From contig DASQKI010000019.1 in the NCBI GenBank assembly GCA_035630615.1, positions 4,599 to 68,598 on the forward strand: a DNA stretch of 64,000 nt. The letters run 5' to 3'. The notes under the pieces were generated by a model. It was not told the origin of the DNA. It saw only the letters and a list, made by a program, of their open reading frames with translations, and did no database searches. Below are positions 51,448-62,495 of this stretch, piece after piece. This stretch comes from DATFRX01 sp035630615 (lineage in GTDB: Bacteria; Actinomycetota; Actinomycetes; Propionibacteriales; Nocardioidaceae). Every line of letters starts with the position of its first letter. Position 1 is the first letter of the stretch. The position numbers and the translations under genes are program-made.

Positions 51448-51986
51448 GAGAGGTGGATGACCACCTGTCGGTTCGGCTCCTCACCCTCGGACTCGCTTCG
51501 CAACCCGGCCTCGGCAACCGCGTCGTGGACGACCTTGCGCTCGAACGGGTTCATCGGGTCGAGGCGAGCGGGCTCACCCGACACCTTGACCTCCGCGATG
51601 GTCCGCTGCGCCACGGCGACTAGCTCCTCGCGCCGTGCCGCGCGATGTCCCGCGACGTCGAGCATCAGACGGCTGCGCTGACCCGTCTCGCGGTAGACGG
51701 CCAAGCGAGTGAGCTCTTGAAGAGCCTCGAGGACTTCGCCGTCGCGACCCACCAAAGACTTGAGGTCACCGCCGACGACTGACACGGAGGCACGATCACC
51801 TTCGACATCCATATCGATATCGCCATCCAGATCGGCGATGTCGAGGAGGTCCTCGAGAAAGTCGGCGGCGATGTCGCCCTCGCGCTCGAGCTCGTCGACG
51901 CGTCCGGACGTCGACTCCGGCTCCGAGGTCAGGTCGGCCTCGTCGCGTTCCACTGCCTCGTCGGTCTCCGACGTTGCTTCGGTCAT
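51444..51986 (-). CDS. jag: RNA-binding protein Jag/KhpB (KH and R3H domains)
   Basis: A 180-residue protein with an acidic N-terminus, a KH-like domain (VVGGDLKSLVGRDGEVLEALQ, quoted for the GRDG loop) and an R3H domain (LDPMNPFERKVVHDAV, near residue 150). It binds RNA and is linked to cell elongation in other bacteria. ATG 51986 is chosen because GAGGAG lies 7 bases upstream; an in-frame TTG at 52028 overlaps yidC. The gene order yidC-jag-rsmG is conserved. Confidence 0.9.
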   Translation of the reverse strand: MTEATSETDEAVERDEADLTSEPESTSGRVDELEREGDIAADFLEDLLDIADLDGDIDMDVEGDRASVSVVGGDLKSLVGRDGEVLEALQELTRLAVYRETGQRSRLMLDVAGHRAARREELVAVAQRTIAEVKVSGEPARLDPMNPFERKVVHDAVAEAGLRSESEGEEPNRQVVIHLS

Positions 51987-52024
51987 CCCGTTCTCCTCGA
52001 TAGCTTCGCGGCCGTGCGATCCCG

Positions 52025-53077
52025 TCAACCGCGGGGTGGCTTCTTTCCCCCGCCCTTGCGCTGCGAACGTGACTGGCGCTTCGGCTGCTGGCGTGGCTTC
52101 GACTGCGGGGCAGAATTCGACCCTGATCCCGAGCCCGAGCCCGAGCTCGACTTGCCCTTGCCGGACTTGTTCTTGCCGGACTTGCTCTTGGTCGGCGCCT
52201 TCGGGTTCAGGGCCGCTTCGAGCGGATCCTCAGCCACGTCGCGGCCATGGCGACGATCCCGATCCTGCTTCGCCTTGAACGCCGGCGTGCCAGGTGCGGG
52301 GTTGTTGCGGATCACGTAGAACTGCTGGCCCATGGTCCACAGGTTCGAGGTCGTCCAGTAGAGCAGCACGCCGATCGGGAACGCGATACCGCCGACCGCG
52401 AAGACGACCGGCAACACGTAGAGCAACATCTTCTGCTGCTGGGCGTACGGCCCGGACAGTGCCGTCTCCGGCATGTTCTTGCGCATCAGCTGGCGCTGTG
52501 TGGTGAACGTGGTCGCGGTCATCGACAGGACCAAGATGATGGTGACGAGCCCCACGTGCCAAGACGCGTCGCCCTGCCAGTAGTCGATGAATCGGTCGGC
52601 AATCCTGGCTCCGAAGATCGTCGCCTGGGAAAGGGAATTGGCCTGCTCCTGGGTCAGCAGACCCTTCGCTCGCTCGTGGGCCGCGTTGTCGAGCAGTCGG
52701 AAGAGAGCGAAAAAGACCGGCGCCTGCAGGATCAGAGGCATGCAGGAGGCGAACGGATTGGTCCCGGACTCTTGGTAGAGCTTCATCGTCTCCTGGGAGA
52801 GACGCTGCCGGTCGTGGCCGTACTTCTTTTGCAGCTCCTTGACCTTCGGCTGCAATAGCTGCATGTTGCGGCTTGCCTTGATCTGCCGCACGAACAGCGG
52901 GATCAGCATGGCTCGGATCGTTGCGGTGAGGCCGATGATCGCCAGCGCCCACGTCCAGCCCGAGTCGTAGGGCAGCACCAGGTCGAAGACCCAATGCCAA
53001 GCCATGAGGATCGCCGACGTGGCGTAGTACAGCGGCGTGATGATCGCCGTACCGATGGAGGTGAAGAAGTCGATCAT
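52025..53077 (-). CDS. yidC: Membrane protein insertase YidC
   Basis: A 350-residue Oxa1-family insertase of the short Gram-positive type with five helices. The conserved Arg of the hydrophilic groove lies in ATIRAMLIPLFVRQIKASRN (about residues 50-70), and the cytoplasmic hairpin QPKVKELQKKYGHDRQRLSQE is visible in part. The C-terminal tail is Lys/Ser/Gly-rich (KSKSGKNKSGKGKS), which likely helps bind ribosomes. It overlaps yidD by ATGA. Confidence 0.94.
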   Translation of the reverse strand: MIDFFTSIGTAIITPLYYATSAILMAWHWVFDLVLPYDSGWTWALAIIGLTATIRAMLIPLFVRQIKASRNMQLLQPKVKELQKKYGHDRQRLSQETMKLYQESGTNPFASCMPLILQAPVFFALFRLLDNAAHERAKGLLTQEQANSLSQATIFGARIADRFIDYWQGDASWHVGLVTIILVLSMTATTFTTQRQLMRKNMPETALSGPYAQQQKMLLYVLPVVFAVGGIAFPIGVLLYWTTSNLWTMGQQFYVIRNNPAPGTPAFKAKQDRDRRHGRDVAEDPLEAALNPKAPTKSKSGKNKSGKGKSSSGSGSGSGSNSAPQSKPRQQPKRQSRSQRKGGGKKPPRG

Positions 53078-53337
53078 GGCCTTCCTTGGTGCGCGGGCGC
53101 GGGCGCCTTAGCGGAGGACGTACGAACGGGCGGGACGGGATCCAGTCCACCGGCGGCCCAGGGATGGCATCGGACCAACCGTCGTACGGTGAGGACGCTA
53201 CCCCGCACCGCACCGTGAGTCGTCACGGCCTCCAACGCGTACGCCGAGCACGACGGGTAATAGCGGCACACATCGCCGTAGAGCGGGCTGATCACCGCGC
53301 GATAGGCCTTGAGCAAGCCGATGAGGACGTACTTCAT
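53074..53337 (-). CDS. yidD: Membrane protein insertion efficiency factor YidD
   Basis: An 87-residue protein with the YidD signature YGDVCRYYPSCSAYALEAV and RRLVRCHPWAAGG. Start ATG 53337 (MKYVLIGLLKAYRAVISPL) overlaps the rnpA stop by four bases; the longer open frame to 53442 lies inside rnpA. It probably assists insertion alongside YidC. Confidence 0.93.
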   Translation of the reverse strand: MKYVLIGLLKAYRAVISPLYGDVCRYYPSCSAYALEAVTTHGAVRGSVLTVRRLVRCHPWAAGGLDPVPPVRTSSAKAPAPAHQGRP

Positions 53338-53687
53338 CGCGCCGCACCCAACACCCGAGCCAGGCACCGATCGAGGTCGCTCGCGAGGGTTGCGCTCGAC
53401 GAACCGCCAGCCGGCCGGAGAGCACGGATAACCACGCGGCACGAGGTCGGCAGCGAGCGCAGTCGGTCACGCATGAGGTGCCGCAGCTGCCGACGGGTCC
53501 GGTTGCGGGCCACTGCGCCGCCAACCGCGCGGCCGACGATCAGACCCACACGCGCCGACGCACTCGCCACCTCAGGCGACACCGCGAGGGCATGCACCAC
53601 CAGCGTCGGGCAGCCGGCTCGCCGACCGAACCGAACCACGGCGGTGAACTCCTCGCTCGACCGCATGCGGGCTGCGGCGGGTAACAC
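53334..53687 (-). CDS. rnpA: Ribonuclease P protein component
   Basis: A 117-residue RNase P protein. The conserved RNR motif is in VARNRTRRQLRHLMRD, preceded by RVGLIVGRAVGGAV. It pairs with the RNase P RNA for 5' maturation of tRNAs. Start GTG 53687 lies 20 bp after rpmH. It overlaps yidD by four bases, a common arrangement. Confidence 0.94.
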   Translation of the reverse strand: MLPAAARMRSSEEFTAVVRFGRRAGCPTLVVHALAVSPEVASASARVGLIVGRAVGGAVARNRTRRQLRHLMRDRLRSLPTSCRVVIRALRPAGGSSSATLASDLDRCLARVLGAAR

Positions 53688-53707
53688 GGCGGCGGCTTCC
53701 GCCGGGC

Positions 53708-53845
53708 TCAGGCGGCCAGGCGCTGGCGACCCTTCCGCCGCCGGCTCGACAGCACCGCACGGCCCGCTCGCGTACGCATGCGCAGACGGAAACCGTGCGT
53801 TTTGCTCCGACGCCGGTTGTTGGGCTGAAACGTACGCTTGCTCAC
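53708..53845 (-). CDS. rpmH: 50S ribosomal protein L34
   Basis: A 45-residue basic protein starting with GTG: SKRTFQPNNRRRSKTHGF, then RLRMRTRAGRAVLSSRRRKG. This is a complete L34 with the C-terminal RLAA. It heads the minus-strand operon rpmH-rnpA-yidD-yidC-jag-rsmG. Confidence 0.96.
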   Translation of the reverse strand: MSKRTFQPNNRRRSKTHGFRLRMRTRAGRAVLSSRRRKGRQRLAA

Positions 53846-54259
53846 TTGGGACAGCTCCAGATCAAGATCGTTGTGCACGTGGGGTGGCCGCCACGACGAC
53901 ACGTCACCCGAAGGGGCACCTGGCTGACCAGGCGCGGGCACAACACAGCCGTCGAACGCAGTCCGACCGTGAAACGATACGGCCCTCCTGAGGGGCCGGT
54001 CAACCGAGGTTCGTCCGCCGACTGGTCAGAGAGACCCCGAGCCTGTGGACAACCGCTTGAAGACGGCCCCAGAAGGTTGTTACCGTCCCGCGATCAGCTT
54101 GGTTTTCCACAGGCTCGTGCGCGGCATGCCGTACACACCTTGTGGACAACGATGTGGAAGCTTCGTGGATTCATCGCATCTCGGGACGCGGACAATCGTC
54201 CTTGCCCCGTCGAATCGTGACGAAGTACGGGTGATGACACCAGACGGGGAGGTCCAACG
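53846..54259. other. rpmH-dnaA intergenic region with DnaA boxes (part of the oriC region)
   Basis: This 414-bp gap holds the divergent promoter of rpmH and three DnaA boxes: TGTGGACAA at 54044-54052 and 54141-54149 (both minus orientation, TTGTCCACA) and TTTTCCACA at 54103-54111. A degenerate box, TGTGGAAGC at 54153-54161, follows. The dnaA start is preceded by GGGGAGG. No convincing dnaA -10/-35 pair was found. The boxes may serve autoregulation of dnaA or form one half of a bipartite oriC. Confidence 0.65.
53974..54003 (-). promoter_or_regulatory. Promoter of the rpmH operon
   Basis: On the minus strand TTGACC (54003-53998) and TATCGT (53979-53974) are separated by 18 bp. The spacer contains a perfect 6-bp inverted repeat (CGGCCC at 53980-53985 and GGGCCG at 53993-53998). 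The predicted 5' untranslated region is about 120 nt. Confidence 0.5.
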
Positions 54260-55801
54260 GTGACCGATCAGACCACGGGGGTCGACCAGAGCGGCGGAGC
54301 CGAGGCCAGCGTGAATACCGACGAACTCGCCAGCTCTTGGCAAGCCCTTATCAACGATCTCCCCTCCAACCAGCGGGCCTGGATCAGTGCTTCCCAGCCG
54401 GTCACGCTGCACGGCAACACCGTCATCGTCGCGGTCAAGGACGACTTCACGCGGGGGCAACTCGAGACCCGCCTTCGGCCGCGACTGGAGGAGTCGCTGA
54501 GCTCCGCGCTCGGACGAGAGGTCCGACTGGCCGTCACGGTCGACCCGGACCTGGAGGTTGTTGCCCCGAACCATCCATCGGCCGTCGGTACCGACGAATT
54601 GTCGATAAATCAACAGAGCGCGCGTGAGTTGGATCCGACGGCAGCACCGCCGATGCCCGAGCCCATCTCCGCCGAGGGCGTCGGCGACCACCGGACCTCG
54701 CCCCTCTCGCCGGTCGACGACCCGGTCGCCGGAGGTGCGACCAAACCGGCGCCGAGCGTCACCGAGGCCCGACTCAATCCGAAGTACGTCTTCGAGACGT
54801 TCGTCATCGGCTCGTCCAACCGCTTCGCCCATGCCGCGGCGGTCGCTGTCGCCGAGGCGCCGGGCAAGGCCTACAACCCACTCCTCATCTATGGCGACTC
54901 CGGACTCGGCAAGACCCACCTGCTGCACGCGATCGGTCACTACGTACGCAGCCTCTACAGCGGAGCGCGGGTCCGCTACGTATCGAGCGAAGAGTTCACC
55001 AACGACTTCATCAACGCGATCCGTGACGACCGGGCCGCGTCGTTCCAGCGGCAGTATCGCGACGTCGACGTCCTCCTGATCGACGACATCCAGTTCTTGG
55101 AAGGCAAGATCCAGACGCAGGAGGAGTTCTTCCACACCTTCAACACGCTGCACAACGCCAACAAGCAGCTGGTGATCACCTCGGACCGGCCACCCAAACG
55201 CCTCGAGGCGCTGGAGGATCGGCTGCGCAACCGGTTCGAATGGGGCCTCATCACCGACGTACAGCCGCCCGACCTCGAGACCCGGATCGCCATCCTGCGC
55301 AAGAAGGCCGCGACCGAGAAGCTGACCGCGCCGCCGGACGTCCTCGAGTTCATCGCGAGCAAGATCCACACCAACATCCGCGAACTCGAAGGCGCACTCA
55401 TTCGCGCGACCGCGTTCGCCAGCCTCAACCGGCAGCCGGTCGACCTGACGCTCGCCGAGATCGTGTTGAAGGACCTGCTGCCCGAGGGCGGCGAGCCTGA
55501 GATCACCTCGGCGCTCATCATCGCCCAAACCGCGGCCTACTTCGGCCTCACGATCGACGACCTCTGCGGATCGAGCCGCAGCCGCGTGCTCGTGACGGCC
55601 CGCCAGATCGCGATGTACCTGTGCCGCGAGCTCACCGACCTCTCGCTGCCCAAGATCGGACAACAGTTCGGCGGCCGCGACCACACCACCGTCATGCACG
55701 CCGACCGCAAGATCCGGCAGCTGATGGCCGAGCGCCGCAGCGTCTTCAACCAAGTCACCGAACTGACCAACCGGATCAAGCAGCAGGCCCGCCAGACCTA
55801 G
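54260..55801 (+). CDS. dnaA: Chromosomal replication initiator DnaA
   Basis: A 513-residue initiator. Domain I is at 1-95, a Pro-rich linker about 95-175, the AAA+ domain has Walker A IYGDSGLGKTHLLHAIG and Walker B VLLIDDIQFLEGK, and domain IV has the DnaA-box recognition signature GGRDHTTVMHADRKI near residue 480. It binds DnaA boxes on both sides of its own gene to open oriC. GTG 54260 has GGGGAGG upstream. Confidence 0.97.
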   Translation: MTDQTTGVDQSGGAEASVNTDELASSWQALINDLPSNQRAWISASQPVTLHGNTVIVAVKDDFTRGQLETRLRPRLEESLSSALGREVRLAVTVDPDLEVVAPNHPSAVGTDELSINQQSARELDPTAAPPMPEPISAEGVGDHRTSPLSPVDDPVAGGATKPAPSVTEARLNPKYVFETFVIGSSNRFAHAAAVAVAEAPGKAYNPLLIYGDSGLGKTHLLHAIGHYVRSLYSGARVRYVSSEEFTNDFINAIRDDRAASFQRQYRDVDVLLIDDIQFLEGKIQTQEEFFHTFNTLHNANKQLVITSDRPPKRLEALEDRLRNRFEWGLITDVQPPDLETRIAILRKKAATEKLTAPPDVLEFIASKIHTNIRELEGALIRATAFASLNRQPVDLTLAEIVLKDLLPEGGEPEITSALIIAQTAAYFGLTIDDLCGSSRSRVLVTARQIAMYLCRELTDLSLPKIGQQFGGRDHTTVMHADRKIRQLMAERRSVFNQVTELTNRIKQQARQT

Positions 55802-56267
55802 CTCGTCCGGACGATCCGGCAGTGCACAGTCTGGGGACGAAGGTGTTGACAGAGCGCAGTGGCCTCGGGACGACATGTGAACGACGCGCGACAACTAGGT
55901 GGACGACCCATGAGCGGTGGACTTATCACCAACGTACCCACGCCGACATCCACAGTCTATCCATAGGCCATCCGCCTTCTGACCTGGGCAAACGGAGGTT
56001 ATCCACAGTTTGCACAGGTGTGATGACGATGACGAGAGATCTACCTACTCCTTCGCCCACAAACCCAACCCGCCCGACGGTCTGGGGATATCTCAGGTGC
56101 TCCGCCAGCACCGACCGGATCGGCCCAGCCACCACTCTGTCTCCTCGGACTGCCTCGTGGCAGGATTTAGCCAGGCTGGGCGGCACGAGATCTGTGGGCT
56201 CCTCCCGCGATCGTGGGTACGTCGTGCCACCATGGCCAGCACGTTTTTCCTCTGGAGGCTGTATCTC
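55802..56267. other. dnaA-dnaN intergenic region, probable oriC
   Basis: This 466-bp gene-free stretch lies where most actinobacterial origins lie. It contains a perfect DnaA box TTATCCACA at 55999-56007, a weaker ACATCCACA at 55946-55954 and further TCCA/GTGGA motifs. TTGACA at 55846-55851 could belong to a dnaN promoter, but no good -10 box is at the right distance. A strong GGAGG before the dnaN GTG ends the region. Unwinding-element and box count cannot be judged fully by eye. Confidence 0.65.
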
Positions 56268-57410
56268 GTGAAGTTCCGCATCGAACGTGACGTGTTCGCC
56301 GATGCCGTCGCGTGGACCGCACGCAGCCTGCCCAATCGCCCGAGCGTTCCGGTGCTGGCGGGACTGATGATCGAGGCCGACGCCGACGGACTGTCGCTGT
56401 CGGGGTTTGACTACGAGACCTCGACGCAAGCCACCCTGACCGCTGACGTGGCTGACGAGGGCAAGGCCTTGGTGTCCGGCCGACTGCTTGCCGACATCTG
56501 CCGAAGCCTTCCCGACAAACCGATCGACGTCGCCCTCGACGGGCCGCGCGCCTCGTTGGCCTGCGGAAGCGCACGGTTCAGCATGCAGACAATGCCGGTC
56601 GAGGACTACCCGTCGCTGCCGGCGATGCCGACCTCGACCGGCAACGTCAGCTCAGACCAGTTCAGCGACGCCGTGCTCCAGGCGGTGTCGGCGGCCGGAC
56701 GCGACGACATGCTGCCGCTGCTGACCGGCGTTCGGATGGAGATCGAAGGCAGCACGATCACGCTGCTCGCCACCGACCGATTCCGGGCCAGCCTGCGCGA
56801 GGTCGAGTGGTACCCCGGAACGAGCGATGTCTCCGGCCAGGCGCTGGTGCCCGCCAAGGTTCTTGCCGAGACCGCGAAGGCTCTGGTGCCCGGCACTGAC
56901 GTGACGATCGCACTGTCGACGACCGACGGCGGCGATGGCGTCATCGGGTTCGAGGGTGTCGTCGGCAACGGCACCCGGCGCACGACCACGCGGCTGCTCG
57001 ACGGCGAGTTCCCCCGGATCCGGCAGCTGTTCGCTGCGGAGTCGCCCACCACCGCCTGGGTCGACACCGCGGCCCTGCTCGAGTCGGTCAAGCGGGTCTC
57101 GCTGGTGGCCGAGCGCAATACACCGGTGCGCCTGACGTACTCCGACCAGCAGATCCTGTTGGAGGCGGGCAGCAGCGACGAGGCACAGGCGTCGGAGTCG
57201 GTGCCAGCGCAGATCGACGGTCCGGACATCTCGATCGGCTTCAACCACCAATACCTGCTCGACGGCCTCAGCGTCATCTCGGCGCCGACCGTCCACATGG
57301 CCTTCACCCAGGCGACCCGACCGGCGGCAATGGCCGGCGCCGACGAGGCCGGTGCCGAGCCTGACCTCAACTTCCGTTATCTGCTGATGCCGTTGCGCCT
57401 GCAAGGGTGA
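56268..57410 (+). CDS. dnaN: DNA polymerase III beta sliding clamp
   Basis: A 380-residue sliding clamp made of three similar domains. MKFRIERDVFADAVAWTARS starts domain 1, TLLATDRFRASLREVEW ends domain 2, and FNHQYLLDGLSVI and the terminal FRYLLMPLRLQG are family signatures. GTG 56268 is chosen over in-frame upstream starts because GGAGG lies 9 bases before it and the N-terminus then matches other clamps. Confidence 0.95.
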   Translation: MKFRIERDVFADAVAWTARSLPNRPSVPVLAGLMIEADADGLSLSGFDYETSTQATLTADVADEGKALVSGRLLADICRSLPDKPIDVALDGPRASLACGSARFSMQTMPVEDYPSLPAMPTSTGNVSSDQFSDAVLQAVSAAGRDDMLPLLTGVRMEIEGSTITLLATDRFRASLREVEWYPGTSDVSGQALVPAKVLAETAKALVPGTDVTIALSTTDGGDGVIGFEGVVGNGTRRTTTRLLDGEFPRIRQLFAAESPTTAWVDTAALLESVKRVSLVAERNTPVRLTYSDQQILLEAGSSDEAQASESVPAQIDGPDISIGFNHQYLLDGLSVISAPTVHMAFTQATRPAAMAGADEAGAEPDLNFRYLLMPLRLQG

Positions 57411-57458
57411 GCGGCGACTGCGGGTCGGACACGCAGTCCAATGGAAGGGAGCCGCTGC

Positions 57459-58355
57459 ATGCACATCGGTCTCGTCGGTCTCGGCCGAATGGGCGGCAAC
57501 ATGCGCGAGCGGCTGCGTCGCGGCGGTCACGAGGTGACGGGGTACGACCGCGACCCGGAGGTCAGCGACGTCGGGTCCTTGAGCGAGCTCGTCGAGGCTC
57601 TGCCGAGCCCGCGGGTCGTGTGGGTGATGGTGCCGGCCGGCGGGCCGACGCACGACACGATCGCGGAGCTCGCCACGCTCCTCGGCGACGGCGACCTCAT
57701 CATCGACGGCGGCAACTCACGATGGACCGACGACCAGCGGCACGCCGCGGATCTGGCCGAGCATCGCATCGGGTTCGTCGACTGTGGAGTGTCCGGTGGC
57801 GTGTGGGGTCTCGACAACGGCTACGGCCTGATGTGCGGCGGCGCGGCCGAGCAGGTCGCCCTGGCGCAGCCGCTGTTCGACACGCTCCGGCCGCCGGGCG
57901 ACGGGGGGTTCGTGCACGCGGGCGGAGTCGGCGCCGGCCACTTCGCCAAGATGGTGCACAACGGCATCGAGTACGCCGTGATGCAGGCGTACGCGGAGGG
58001 CTACGAGCTTCTCGAAGCGGCCGACACGGTCGACAACGTCGCCGAGGTGATGGCGTCATGGCGCGAGGGCACGGTGATCCGGTCGTGGCTGCTCGATCTG
58101 CTGGTTGACGCACTGCGGGCCGACGTGGGGCTGTCCAAGATCGCCGGCTACGCCGATGACTCCGGTGAGGGCCGATGGACCGTCGAGGCGGCGATCGACA
58201 ACGCCGTCCCGATGAACGCCATCGCTGCATCGTTGTTCGCCCGGTTCGCTTCGCGGCAGGAGGAGTCGCCAGCGATGAAGGCGATCGCGGCGATGCGTCA
58301 GCAGTTCGGCGGCCACCCGGTCAAGTCGGAGCCGTCCGACCCCAGCCCTGGGTGA
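57459..58355 (+). CDS. gnd: 6-phosphogluconate dehydrogenase, decarboxylating, short (GndA-like)
   Basis: A 298-residue NAD(P)-dependent enzyme that oxidatively decarboxylates 6-phosphogluconate. It is the short form common in actinobacteria (about 300 residues, against 470 for the long form). It has IGLVGLGRMGGNMRERLRRGG, the catalytic-region GVSGGVWGLDNGYGLMCGG and GAGHFAKMVHNGIEYAVMQA (catalytic Lys). ATG 57459 has GGAAGGGA upstream. Its location between dnaN and recF is a known actinobacterial feature. Confidence 0.9.
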   Translation: MHIGLVGLGRMGGNMRERLRRGGHEVTGYDRDPEVSDVGSLSELVEALPSPRVVWVMVPAGGPTHDTIAELATLLGDGDLIIDGGNSRWTDDQRHAADLAEHRIGFVDCGVSGGVWGLDNGYGLMCGGAAEQVALAQPLFDTLRPPGDGGFVHAGGVGAGHFAKMVHNGIEYAVMQAYAEGYELLEAADTVDNVAEVMASWREGTVIRSWLLDLLVDALRADVGLSKIAGYADDSGEGRWTVEAAIDNAVPMNAIAASLFARFASRQEESPAMKAIAAMRQQFGGHPVKSEPSDPSPG

Positions 58356-58359
58356 GCCG

Positions 58360-59496
58360 GTGTACGTCGCGCACCTGTCGATCCACGACTTTCGCTCCTA
58401 CGAACAGCTTGATCTCGCGCTCGAGCCGGGCGGCAACGTCTTCGTCGGACCCAACGGACAGGGCAAGACCAACCTCGTCGAGGCGATCGACTACCTCTCG
58501 ACGCTCGGATCGCACCGGGTCGCGAGCGATGCGCCCCTCGTACGCGCCGGCGCCAACCGTGCGGTGATCCGGGCCGACGTACACCGCGACGGCCGAAGCG
58601 CCCTGCTCGAGGTCGAGATCGTGCCTGGCGGATCCAACCGCGCCCGGGTCAACAAGTCCCCGCTCCCCCGGGCCCGTGAGCTGGTCGGGCTGCTCCGCAC
58701 CGTGGTGTTTTCGCCGGAGGACCTCGCGTTGATCAAGGGCGACCCGTCGGAGCGGCGCCGGTTCCTCGACACGCTGCTCGTCACTCGTACGCCACGGCTC
58801 GCCGGCGTCCGGGCCGACTACGACCGAGTGCTCAAGCAGCGCAACTCTCTGTTGAAGACCGCCGGTGCTGGCCATCGCAGGGGCGAGGGTGTCGGATCGC
58901 TCGCGACGCTCGAGGTGTGGGACGAGCATCTCGCCCAGGCGGGCGCGGCGCTGCTCGCCGGTCGGCTCGAACTGGTCGAGGCGCTGCGGCCCTACGTCGG
59001 CAGCGGCTACGGCAAGATCGCCGCGGCGAACGGCGTCCGGGTCGAGGTCGGCATGACGTACAAGTCGTCGTTCGAGCTGCCATCGGGCGCTCCCGACCGC
59101 GAGGTCTTGGCGGCGGCGCTGCTCGCGGCGATCACGGCCCGACGCGGCGACGAGCTGGAGCGCGGCATCAGCCTGGTCGGCCCGCACCGCGACGATCTCG
59201 TGCTGTCGATCGGCGACCTGCCCGCGAGGGGGTACGCCAGCCACGGCGAGTCATGGTCGCTGGCGCTTGCGTTGCGGATCGCCGCCTACGACCTGCTCCG
59301 GTCCGACGGCGACGACCCGATCCTGATCCTCGACGACGTCTTCGCCGAGCTCGACAAGGATCGTCGCGACCACCTCGCGGATCTGGTCGGCGGCGCCGAA
59401 CAGTTCCTCGTGACGGCTCCAGTGCCGCAAGATGTACCTGTGGTGCTGGAAGGGACACGCTACGACGTCGCGGAGGGCGTGGTCACCCGTGTCTAG
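58360..59496 (+). CDS. recF: DNA replication and repair protein RecF
   Basis: A 378-residue SMC-like ATPase. Walker A is VGPNGQGKTNLVEAIDYL, the signature motif is in SHGESWSLALALRIA and Walker B in PILILDDVFAELDKDRRDHL. It acts in gap repair by helping load RecA. GTG 58360 lies 4 bp after the gnd stop. The 3' end overlaps dciA by 8 bp. Confidence 0.95.
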   Translation: MYVAHLSIHDFRSYEQLDLALEPGGNVFVGPNGQGKTNLVEAIDYLSTLGSHRVASDAPLVRAGANRAVIRADVHRDGRSALLEVEIVPGGSNRARVNKSPLPRARELVGLLRTVVFSPEDLALIKGDPSERRRFLDTLLVTRTPRLAGVRADYDRVLKQRNSLLKTAGAGHRRGEGVGSLATLEVWDEHLAQAGAALLAGRLELVEALRPYVGSGYGKIAAANGVRVEVGMTYKSSFELPSGAPDREVLAAALLAAITARRGDELERGISLVGPHRDDLVLSIGDLPARGYASHGESWSLALALRIAAYDLLRSDGDDPILILDDVFAELDKDRRDHLADLVGGAEQFLVTAPVPQDVPVVLEGTRYDVAEGVVTRV

Positions 59497-60040
59497 GTCG
59501 GACGAGTCTGAGCCGGACCCGAGTGGCTCCTCGCCCGAGCCGACCGAGCCTGAACACGACCCGAGCGGGCTCGACCTCGCCCGCTCGGTCGCCGGCGGTT
59601 ACCGCAAGCGCCGTCCGCGCCGGTTCACCGGTCGCCGCAAGCCGAAGCGCCGCGATGCCCAGGCGTCCGGCGCCTACCCCGACGATCGCGACCCGCAGAC
59701 CCTCGACGCGGCGATGGATCGCCTCGTCGCCGAGCACGGCTGGCAAACCGACCTGGCCGTCCATGCTGTGTTCGGCCGGTGGGACCAGATCGTCGGCCCG
59801 GAGGTCGCCCAGCACTGCAAACCGGAGCGGTACGCCGATGACGAGCTGACCGTCCGGGCCGACTCGACAAGCTGGGCCACCCAGATGCGGCTGCTCGCCT
59901 CCGACGTCGTACGCCGGCTCAACACCGAGCTCGGCGACGGCACCGTACGCCGGATCCAGGTGCTCGGCCCGCAGGCACCGTCGTGGCGTCGGGGCCGGCG
60001 TACCGTCCGGGGTCGCGGTCCCCGTGACACCTATGGGTGA
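59489..60040 (+). CDS. dciA: DciA-like DUF721 protein
   Basis: A 183-residue protein. The DUF721 domain lies at about 75-160 (VFGRWDQIVGPEVAQHC, then LTVRADSTSWATQMRLL). Proteins of this family are DciA helicase-loader or operator proteins for DnaB in bacteria lacking DnaC. The N-terminal 60 residues are acidic then very basic (YRKRRPRRFTGRRKPKRR). The overlap with recF and position before gyrB are conserved. Confidence 0.85.
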   Translation: MSRSDESEPDPSGSSPEPTEPEHDPSGLDLARSVAGGYRKRRPRRFTGRRKPKRRDAQASGAYPDDRDPQTLDAAMDRLVAEHGWQTDLAVHAVFGRWDQIVGPEVAQHCKPERYADDELTVRADSTSWATQMRLLASDVVRRLNTELGDGTVRRIQVLGPQAPSWRRGRRTVRGRGPRDTYG

Positions 60041-60061
60041 CCGGCGCGAGCAGACGGTCAC
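60037..60061 (+). terminator. Small hairpin at the dciA stop
   Basis: GTGACCG at 60037-60043 pairs with CGGTCAC at 60055-60061 around an 11-nt loop. It includes the stop codon and has no T-run, so termination is uncertain. Confidence 0.3.
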
Positions 60062-60366
60062 AGGGCGTTTCGAGACAGTCGGGCCGCGAGGGGGACCCCA
60101 CGCGAAGCCCGCGAAAGCCTGTGCAGTGCGCTGAGAGGACAGCACGACGCGGCGCAGCGTCGACGCCACCCCCGGTCTAGGGCGTTGGTGTCCATGACAG
60201 CGCCTGAGAGCCGCTACAATGGAGTCGAGAGGATCGTTCCCGCGCTCGGTACCGCCGTCGCTTACGCGTCGGGTCCGGAGCGCTGGCGATCCTTCGTCGT
60301 GTCCAGCCCCGATGGGGCCGGACCGTGGCCGCGTGGCCACAGAGCACATACGGAGGTCACACGCGC
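60041..60366. other. dciA-gyrB intergenic region with gyrB promoter
   Basis: This 326-bp gap has no gene I can support. It contains a good -10 box (TACAAT at 60215-60220) about 150 bp before gyrB and a GGAGG ribosome-binding site before its GTG. No DnaA box or other repeat was seen in it. Confidence 0.6.
60215..60220 (+). promoter_or_regulatory. -10 element of gyrB
   Basis: TACAAT matches the primary sigma -10 hexamer well. An ATGACA at 60194-60199 is only 15 bp upstream, so the -35 is weak or unusually spaced. The transcript would have about 140 nt of leader. Confidence 0.5.
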
Positions 60367-62430
<2,064 letters not shown>

Positions 62431-62495
62431 GACTGTGAGCCAACCATCGGTGTGACCAGCACGTCTTCCCAGTACGACCACGAAGGATTCCCCCT

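Noticed and set aside
51987..52028. jag start at TTG 52028
   Set aside because: ATG 51986 has a strong GAGGAG site and better matches the family N-terminus.
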